DNA from: Candidatus Multiplicimicrobium inquinatum | GTDB lineage: Bacteria > Omnitrophota > Omnitrophia > Omnitrophales > Aquincolibacteriaceae | Direction: 5' to 3' | DNA: 12,698 nt | NCBI GenBank assembly: GCA_002344825.1 | Contig: DDUN01000010.1 | Location: 11,377 to 24,074, forward strand | Shown: piece by piece, positions 7,933-12,698 of the stretch | Position numbering within the stretch: the first letter of the stretch is position 1 | Layout of the letters: every line of letters starts with the position of its first letter | Notes under the pieces: generated by a model | Databases searched by the model: none | Seen by the model: only the letters and a program-made list of their open reading frames with translations | What the model was told of the DNA's origin: nothing | Made by a program: the position numbers and the translations under genes

Positions 7933-7945
7933 AAATGCGGGATCC

Positions 7946-7959
7946 TATTTCACGAAATA
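7946..7959. repeat. Short palindrome upstream of holA
   Basis: TATTTC-AC-GAAATA is a 14-bp near-perfect palindrome between the holA ribosome binding site and the larger repeat. It could be an operator or chance in an AT-rich stretch; nothing else in the sequence decides this. Confidence 0.25.
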
Positions 7960-7962
7960 TTA

Positions 7963-8081
7963 GACCGTTCAAAAAGGTTTAGATGCGAGGCGCACAAGAG
8001 CGCCCGAGGAGGCGTATGAGGCAATACGCCGCACGAGGAAGCGAGTTGTGCAACGAAGCAGATGAGCCTTTTTCAACGGTC
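7963..8081. repeat. 119-bp palindromic, MITE-like intergenic repeat
   Basis: The ends GACCGTTCAAAAAGG (7963-7977) and CCTTTTTCAACGGTC (8067-8081) are 15-bp inverted repeats with one mismatch. Inside are a second pair of arms, GCACAA (7992-7997) with TTGTGC (8046-8051), and a central hairpin GGCGTAT (8011-8017) with ATACGCC (8024-8030) around a six-base loop. The interior is richer in GAGG/GCG words than the flanks. This nested layout and its position seven bases from the lptE stop fit a non-autonomous palindromic element of the MITE or REP type. It carries no protein. A copy in a transcript would fold into a long rod and may attenuate or process mRNA between lptE and holA. Only one copy is visible here. 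Confidence 0.7.
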
Positions 8082-8087
8082 GGTGAT

Positions 8088-8618
8088 TTACCAATCTTCG
8101 GTGACCCGGTCGACCACCTTCTTCGCCAAATCTTCAATCGCTTTGGTCGTCGAGCTGCGCTGGCCCATGGGGCGAACCTCGGTCACAAAATATTCATCAT
8201 TGCCTGAAAAGTTAGGCTCCGCCCAAATGATCTCACCTGTTTCGCGATGCTTCAGGGTCAGGCTCAACACAATAAAAAGGCGGAACTCGGACACTCCTTC
8301 AAGGGAATTAAAACGAACGCCCTCTTGCTCATAAGCGACCAAATCAGCTGAAAGAATGGCATCCGCTTTATCCGGTGCGGAAATTTTCAGATTACCATCC
8401 ACCTGAAACCTCTGAATCACCGCATTGGTGATATCCATCTCAAGACCAGGCTGATAAGAATACATTTGATCGATGGGAATTTTATTTAAAACTGTTTCAA
8501 CATAAATCGATTGAATGTCATTCGGAAGCTTTGTTTTGCTTGTATATCCGCAGCCTGCGGCCGAAACGAACGCTAAACCTAAAACGAGCCACCGTAGTCT
8601 GAACATTAAATTCCGCAT
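8088..8618 (-). CDS. lptE: LPS-assembly lipoprotein LptE
   Basis: LptE plugs the LptD barrel and helps insert lipopolysaccharide into the outer leaflet of the outer membrane. The 176-residue product has a lipoprotein signal peptide with a hydrophobic core and lipobox AAGC (C23). The mature part begins CGYTSKTKLPNDIQSIYVE and continues with LEMDITNAVIQRFQVDGNLKI and ADAILSADLVAYEQEGVRF, the strand-helix pattern of the LptE family (GY start, I-V-P/E-N strand, helix with T-ALIxxF, ADA-L-G/A). The C-terminal helix ends in AIEDLAKKVVDRVTEDW. The length is typical. The start at 8618 follows the upstream stop by four bases, with GAGGGA inside the upstream gene; an alternative ATG lies at codon 5. 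It is probably co-transcribed with the BamD-like gene, the two together forming an outer-membrane biogenesis pair. Confidence 0.88.
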   Translation of the reverse strand: MRNLMFRLRWLVLGLAFVSAAGCGYTSKTKLPNDIQSIYVETVLNKIPIDQMYSYQPGLEMDITNAVIQRFQVDGNLKISAPDKADAILSADLVAYEQEGVRFNSLEGVSEFRLFIVLSLTLKHRETGEIIWAEPNFSGNDEYFVTEVRPMGQRSSTTKAIEDLAKKVVDRVTEDW

Positions 8619-8622
8619 TTGT

Positions 8623-11505
8623 TTATCCCTCAGATTTCATAAAGCGCGCAACTTCCTTTTCAAGAAAATCACGCTGCTGCGTTAATTCCACAACACGGGC
8701 TTCCAAGCGGTCGCGCTCCATCAGTAAATCGCCGCGCATAGCTTTGGAGGTAACTTTTTGCACCTGCAAATCCGTCTCGTTAATTCGTTTTTCAAGAATT
8801 TGTTTTTCGGCATCCTCAAGCTCGATTTGCTCACGAATCACACTCACAAGCGATTCTTCGATTTCCTTGAGCTCTTTCAACTGCTTGGGATCTGCGGTTT
8901 GTAAATCATTAGGCTCCACATCCGCTGAAACGGCGGCTTTATCACTCGCTACTGGAGCGATTTTTTCGATTTCATTCCGAAGACTTTGTTTATCCACGTT
9001 TGAGCTTGAAGCCGGAATCTCAGAATTGTCCACGGAAGAGCTCGTCACCTCACCTTTCGGCAGCTTAGCAACAGCGGCATCCACCTGCGCAAGTTCGCGC
9101 TTCAACTCCTCAAGCTCTTTTGTTTTTTGGTCTAAGCGCTCAATCAATAACTCCTGCCGTTCTTCGGGGGTAATCAATTTTTCAGCGTTATCAATGGCAT
9201 CTTCAATAAAAACATAGGGCACCTTGACCATCGCTGAACGAAATTGGTGCCCGCCTGCCAATGACGCCTGCGCGCGAAGAATCTCAAGGTTCCGTTCAAG
9301 CTGTTCGATTTCAAGCGCTTGCGCCTGAATCATCAAACTTTCGGTTTCGATTTCTTTTTTGAGGTTTTGCGCTGCCGCATCATCTGATTTTCCGGCCTTA
9401 TCGGTCAATGCCTGGGCCGCATTATCGCGGCCAAGGAAAAAAACGCGCGTTACTTTTACCGGCAGCAGAAGCGCGTCTTTGGCTTTTTCTGAAGCAGTCC
9501 GATCCGATTTGGTTCCGACCAGGTGATCCAGCTCATTTAAAAGCTTGGTCTTGCGTTTATCGCGGTCTTCAATATCTTCATAGCGGGAGCGAATACCGCG
9601 CTCCACTTTCTTAATTTCTTTGCGCAGTTCCTTAGGATCAACCGTTTCGGTGCCTTCCAACTTTTCAGCAAGGCGCTCTTGCTCACTCAAAGCTAATTCA
9701 TCGTTAAATGCCGTCGACAACGTATCAACCACATTCTGGGTCATATTCACTTTTTCACGCAAATGCAAACGAAGCTCCAGAAGCTCCTGAGCGCTCTTTG
9801 ATTCGTAGGATGTGTCTTTAAAAGGATTTACGGCAATTTTGCTGACTGCAAAGCCCACTTTTTTACGCAAGCCAACAAGCCAATCATCCGATCCAAACCG
9901 CGCAGCATACTGGGCAAGCTTAAGGCGAAAAGGACTATTGTCGTCTTTCAACTCTTTCGTTTCAGACGGCGCAACAACACCCACGCCAGTTATCAATGCC
10001 GTAACCTCATGATACTGTTTATACAGAGTTTCTTTTTCATCCAAAGTCTTTTTCTTCTTATCAGAAATTTTATAAAGGTCTTTCGCGTCCAAAGCCTGTA
10101 CTTCCTCAAGCGGTGTCTTCGGCTCGCCGGTAAACGGCACCCAGCCCTCATAAAATGCTTTTCCAACGCCTAATTCTGAACGCCATCCGGCCACTTGCTG
10201 TTTTTCAGCTTCAAGCGCATCGCGCTCGGCTTCCAATGAGGCGCGCCATCGCTCAATTGCCTTTTTAAAATCCTCCGACTGGTTATCTTTATGCTGTTTG
10301 ATTTTTTTATCTAAGTTTTTAAATTTGATTTTCAACTCTTCGTCACGGCGTTTTAAATCCTGTGAAAGGCGTGAGACACTGTCGCCTTTTTCTTTCTCAA
10401 GCGATTTGGTGCGTTTTTCAAGGCGCGCCAGTTTTCTCTCTAAAGCTTCGCGCTCGACGGGATCCGCACTTTCACTTAGCCCGGCTAATCGTTTCTTTGT
10501 GTCATCCAATTCGGCATCCAGGGCGTCTCGTTGGGAAGCAAGATACTCCACTGGCTGTTTAAGGGCGAGTAGTCTGTTTTCCGCTTTCGCGCCGGACTGC
10601 GTGTGAGGATAACGCTTGGCAACGTCTTTGTAGTAAATAATGGCACTTTGCACAAAGTTTTGTTTTTCATAATACAAGCCGATTTGATAATTTTTTTCGG
10701 CATTCTTTTCATCAATTTCTTCGCGGATCTTAGCGGCTTTTTCGGTTCCAGGCGCGCCGGGATAATTCTGCATAAATCCCTGAACCTGCTCAGAGGCTTT
10801 CTCAAGCGCGCGCTCATCACGATTCTGCGCAATCGAGCGGAAATAAGCTGTTTCAGCTAATTCATAGCGGGCTTTTTCCACTAAAGAACTCTGGGGATAA
10901 TTATCTAAAACATCCTGAAACGACTGCATTGCGGCATCAAATTGGCCGGCCTTTTTCTGAGCCGCGGCTAAACTGAACTGCGCCTGATCACCAAAGCTGC
11001 CGTAGGGCGCGAACTTAACGATGTGCTCAAAAGCCTGCACGGCAATCGGAAAAGCGGGGCGAATTTCAACGCCGAATAACTTTCCTTTTTTCCCGGAAAG
11101 AAACAGATTGCCCAATTTAAATTCACGCTCAATCACTTCTTCAAAGCGGTCATTCTGCGGATAAACTTCGATCATCTTTTGATAGGCTTTGAGGGCTTTG
11201 AAGTAATCACCCTTCTCTTCGTAAACCGTTCCCAAACGGTATTGAGCCTCAGGGGCGACACGGGAAGCGGGAAAATCCTTAATGAGAGTTTCCAGTTCAG
11301 TGACCGCTTTGTCGTATTGCTTTTGTTTATAAAGCTCAAGCGCGTATTCTAATTGCTGGCTGCTGTTGTCGCGGGTGTCGTCTTCTTTGGGGCTGACAAA
11401 TTTACCGAGTTCAGGCGACCAAACCCAGTCTGCGTAAAGATTAAAAGGACTCAGCGCGGTTAAGAGAGCGAGCCATACCGATAAGTAATATTTTTTATGC
11501 ATCAT
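8623..11505 (-). CDS. BamD-like TPR protein fused to a long coiled-coil region
   Basis: A 960-residue exported protein. The N-terminus MMHKKYYLSVWLALLTALSPF...YA is a signal peptide, probably cut before DWVWSPELGKFVSPK. There is no lipobox and I find no cysteine in the whole protein, unlike the lipoprotein BamD. Residues 50-315 contain five or six TPR-like repeats with the spacing and the FP/YP turns of BamD and YbgF/CpoB (for example ALELYKQKQYDKAVTELETL, YFKALKAYQKMIEVYP, IIYYKDVAKRYP). From 320 on it is charged and helical: coiled coil at about 323-440, a less regular middle part with WVPFTG, and further coiled coils to the end. BamD helps insert beta-barrel proteins; here that role is inferred from the TPR part and from lptE next door. 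ATG at 11505 is preferred; TTG at 11517 in frame would add four residues. No strong Shine-Dalgarno is visible for either. Scaffold or periplasm-spanning roles are alternatives. Confidence 0.85.
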   Translation of the reverse strand: MMHKKYYLSVWLALLTALSPFNLYADWVWSPELGKFVSPKEDDTRDNSSQQLEYALELYKQKQYDKAVTELETLIKDFPASRVAPEAQYRLGTVYEEKGDYFKALKAYQKMIEVYPQNDRFEEVIEREFKLGNLFLSGKKGKLFGVEIRPAFPIAVQAFEHIVKFAPYGSFGDQAQFSLAAAQKKAGQFDAAMQSFQDVLDNYPQSSLVEKARYELAETAYFRSIAQNRDERALEKASEQVQGFMQNYPGAPGTEKAAKIREEIDEKNAEKNYQIGLYYEKQNFVQSAIIYYKDVAKRYPHTQSGAKAENRLLALKQPVEYLASQRDALDAELDDTKKRLAGLSESADPVEREALERKLARLEKRTKSLEKEKGDSVSRLSQDLKRRDEELKIKFKNLDKKIKQHKDNQSEDFKKAIERWRASLEAERDALEAEKQQVAGWRSELGVGKAFYEGWVPFTGEPKTPLEEVQALDAKDLYKISDKKKKTLDEKETLYKQYHEVTALITGVGVVAPSETKELKDDNSPFRLKLAQYAARFGSDDWLVGLRKKVGFAVSKIAVNPFKDTSYESKSAQELLELRLHLREKVNMTQNVVDTLSTAFNDELALSEQERLAEKLEGTETVDPKELRKEIKKVERGIRSRYEDIEDRDKRKTKLLNELDHLVGTKSDRTASEKAKDALLLPVKVTRVFFLGRDNAAQALTDKAGKSDDAAAQNLKKEIETESLMIQAQALEIEQLERNLEILRAQASLAGGHQFRSAMVKVPYVFIEDAIDNAEKLITPEERQELLIERLDQKTKELEELKRELAQVDAAVAKLPKGEVTSSSVDNSEIPASSSNVDKQSLRNEIEKIAPVASDKAAVSADVEPNDLQTADPKQLKELKEIEESLVSVIREQIELEDAEKQILEKRINETDLQVQKVTSKAMRGDLLMERDRLEARVVELTQQRDFLEKEVARFMKSEG

Positions 11506-11532
11506 GATGAGTTTCAATAGGTTGAAAGCAGT

Positions 11533-11561
11533 ACTCTATCCGCTCCCTTCAGGGCTGTCAA
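11533..11561 (-). promoter_or_regulatory. Candidate promoter of the BamD-like/lptE unit
   Basis: On the minus strand a perfect TTGACA (11556-11561) is followed after 17 bases by TAGAGT (11533-11538; four of six to consensus). The -35 begins directly after the stop codon of the ComEC C-terminal frame, and the predicted start of transcription is about 20 bases before the ATG at 11505. The spacer holds a small CCCTGAAGGG inverted repeat. Confidence 0.5.
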
Positions 11562-12005
11562 TCAGGAACCCTGCCGGTCTTCAAGCCGCCGCACACAAAC
11601 ATTACGGTCAATGATCCTGAATGTTTTACGCATACGCTCCGCCCGGTCCGGAGGATAGTAAACAGAATCAACCTGAAAGTTTTTTTGAAGCTCCGGCAGC
11701 GCCGCTGTTTGTTCGGAACCATGCCCTTTAAGAACAATTTTTCGAATGCGCGCTACACCGTTTCGACGCAATGCCGGCACCAGATCAAACCTTGCAAAGC
11801 GCTGATAACGGTCGGAACAAGCTCCGATTAAATCCGCACTCCGTCCGCTTTGGATCACAGCAACCTCTCCGCAAGAGCTTTTGAAAAAATAAACAGTAAA
11901 AGATTCCATCAAACCCTGAGGAAGAAAAAACGGCACCTGAATTAAAATCCAGCCCGATAAACTTAAGCCAAGCCAGACTTTTGATTCCGCAAAAGAAAAA
12001 CGCAT
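11562..12005 (-). CDS. Degenerate ComEC C-terminal (metallo-beta-lactamase-like) domain in a separate frame
   Basis: This frame overlaps the end of the comEC membrane-domain frame by 43 bases in the -1 register. From the ATG at 12005 it encodes 147 residues: one membrane helix (about 11-29, WLGLSLSGWILIQVPFFLP), then FTVYFFKSSCGEVAVIQSG and FDLVPALRRNGVARIRKIVL. These match in order the ComEC C-terminal domain (V-FLDVGQGD-ILI, then VPYLR-GI--LDLLVLSH-D-DH). The expected DVGQGD reads as FKSSCGE (41-47) and the metal ligands HxDxDH read as GHGSEQ (94-99), so metal binding is unlikely. The domain is also short, ending soon after VDSVYYPPD. GGGAGG lies only three bases before the ATG, so independent initiation is possible but weak. 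The frame stays open a further 90 bases upstream to 12095, but that part merely shadows comEC. It may be a separate gene, the far side of a frameshift or a decaying gene. Confidence 0.6.
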   Translation of the reverse strand: MRFSFAESKVWLGLSLSGWILIQVPFFLPQGLMESFTVYFFKSSCGEVAVIQSGRSADLIGACSDRYQRFARFDLVPALRRNGVARIRKIVLKGHGSEQTAALPELQKNFQVDSVYYPPDRAERMRKTFRIIDRNVCVRRLEDRQGS

Positions 12006-12698
12006 AAGCCTCCCAAAAAATAATAGCCGTAAACGGTGATCAGGCTCGGCTGAGCCAGCGAAATGCATGCCCAGGGAGCAGAGGCGCTGCTCCAAACTAA
12101 AAGTAATGAGCCTTCTAAAAGCAGTTTGACGGCATAGGCCGCGGGCAAGCCCAAACCCGGAATCAAAGAAATAAATCCCGCCGGCAAAATAAGCGCGAAC
12201 GCGGGAACAACCAAAAGATTAACGGCAATCCCCGCCCAAGAGAAGGTTTGAAAGTAATAAAGCACAACCGGATAACTTGCGGCAAAGGCCGCGAGACTGA
12301 TATCCAAACCAGGAAGCGGTAAGACTCGCTTAATCAAAGGCGCGACATAAACAATTCCGTACATAGATAGAAAGGAAAGCTGAAACGAAATATCCCAAAT
12401 TCGTTTAGGCTCAAGAATCAAAATAAAAGCTAACGCGGCATTCAGCCAATAGTCCAACTTTTGCGGACGTCCCAAAACCCAGGCAATCCAGACGAAAATA
12501 GCCATCATCCCCGCCCTCTGGCCCGCAATGCCCCAGCCCGTCAATCCCATATAAATTAAAATACCGGCCGCTGAAAATAAAACTGCGCGCAAGGGCGGGA
12601 GCCGCAAAAGGATGGCAAAAGCAAAAATAAATCCCGCGATCACGGCCGCGTGGAATCCGCTCACAGAGAGCAGATGTTCTGTTGCAACGGCGACCACG
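11963..12698 (-). CDS. comEC: ComEC/Rec2-family DNA uptake channel, competence domain (5'-truncated)
   Basis: ComEC is the inner-membrane channel that passes single-stranded DNA into the cytoplasm during natural transformation. The visible 244 residues are the competence domain of a polytopic membrane protein; the N-terminal part lies beyond the right edge. Signatures: EHLLSVSGFHAAVIAG at the extreme N-side (family HLLAISGLHVGLI), GQRAGMMA (family S-RA-MM), and EPKRIWDISFQLSFLSMYGI (family DP-----SFQLSFLAV-GI). Several hydrophobic helices follow. The frame stops at 11963 after VFLLRNQKSGLA, before the C-terminal hydrolase domain that a typical ComEC carries; that domain is found in the overlapping -1 frame. 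The reading frame has no start within the window, consistent with a gene continuing to the right. Confidence 0.93.
   Translation of the reverse strand, partial: VVAVATEHLLSVSGFHAAVIAGFIFAFAILLRLPPLRAVLFSAAGILIYMGLTGWGIAGQRAGMMAIFVWIAWVLGRPQKLDYWLNAALAFILILEPKRIWDISFQLSFLSMYGIVYVAPLIKRVLPLPGLDISLAAFAASYPVVLYYFQTFSWAGIAVNLLVVPAFALILPAGFISLIPGLGLPAAYAVKLLLEGSLLLVWSSASAPWACISLAQPSLITVYGYYFLGGLCVFLLRNQKSGLA

Noticed and set aside
7983..8334. Two plus-strand frames starting in or near the palindromic repeat
   Set aside because: They consist of repeat sequence and lptE antisense; no coding signature.
8744..9217. Plus-strand 157-codon open frame rich in serine
   Set aside because: It is the antisense of the coiled-coil region; Ser/Leu-rich composition is what the complement of Glu/Lys/Gln-rich helices gives.
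11979..12020. Classical programmed -1 frameshift with Shine-Dalgarno stimulator
   Set aside because: The purine-rich GGGAGG is downstream of the slippery run, not 10-14 bases upstream, and I see no strong following stem-loop; kept only as one of several explanations.
12006..12095. Upstream extension of the ComEC C-terminal frame to an ATG at 12095
   Set aside because: The added residues are a shadow of the comEC membrane helices and do not fit the family; the ATG at 12005 or a frame change near 11980-12020 explains the domain better.
1..12698. CRISPR array, tRNA, rRNA or insertion sequence
   Set aside because: No regularly spaced direct repeats, no cloverleaf-like segments and no transposase frame were seen on either strand.

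Overview
The window reads as a stretch of a diderm (Gram-negative-type) bacterial chromosome. It carries housekeeping genes for DNA repair, replication, translation, peptidoglycan export and outer-membrane assembly. LptE together with a BamD-like protein implies an outer membrane with LPS-type lipid transport. Gene order, the aromatic motif after the signal peptide of the BamD-like protein and the style of the large secreted protein at the left edge recall uncultured Omnitrophota and related lineages. That placement is an inference from memory, not from a database search.

Layout, left to right. 1-3287 (minus): 3'-truncated gene for a very large secreted protein of at least 1095 residues, with a GTG start. 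It has a signal peptide, an N-terminal part with paired xxxH motifs like the TraB/ChaN superfamily, and an HEFGH zinc-protease motif just before the edge. 3288-3478: AT-rich leader of that gene and a perfect 12-bp hairpin directly after uvrC. 3479-4921 (minus): a short uvrC, about 120-130 residues smaller than usual but with all catalytic residues. 4923-6530 (minus): murJ, one base from uvrC. 6531-6638: divergent promoter region with two TTGACA boxes. 6639-6923 (plus): rpsT, the only plus-strand gene. 6934-7932 (minus): holA, converging on rpsT; the rpsT terminator lies inside its last codons. 7963-8081: a 119-bp palindromic, MITE-like repeat. 8088-8618 (minus): lptE. 8623-11505 (minus): a BamD-like TPR protein fused to a long coiled-coil region. 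11562-12005 and 11963-12698 (minus): two overlapping frames that together look like one ComEC, with a -1 frame break between the membrane domain and a degenerate, shortened metallo-beta-lactamase-like domain. No stretch longer than about 300 bases is without a gene.

How the genes fit together. The minus-strand series comEC - bamD-like - lptE - holA combines two adjacencies known from distant bacteria: comEC/holA/rpsT in Bacillus and lptE/holA in E. coli. bamD-like and lptE are four bases apart and probably co-transcribed as an envelope-assembly unit. murJ and uvrC are translationally coupled but functionally unrelated. The most unusual items are the giant secreted protein at the left edge, the shortened UvrC, the split ComEC with a dead-looking hydrolase domain, the cysteine-free BamD/coiled-coil fusion and the palindromic repeat between lptE and holA.
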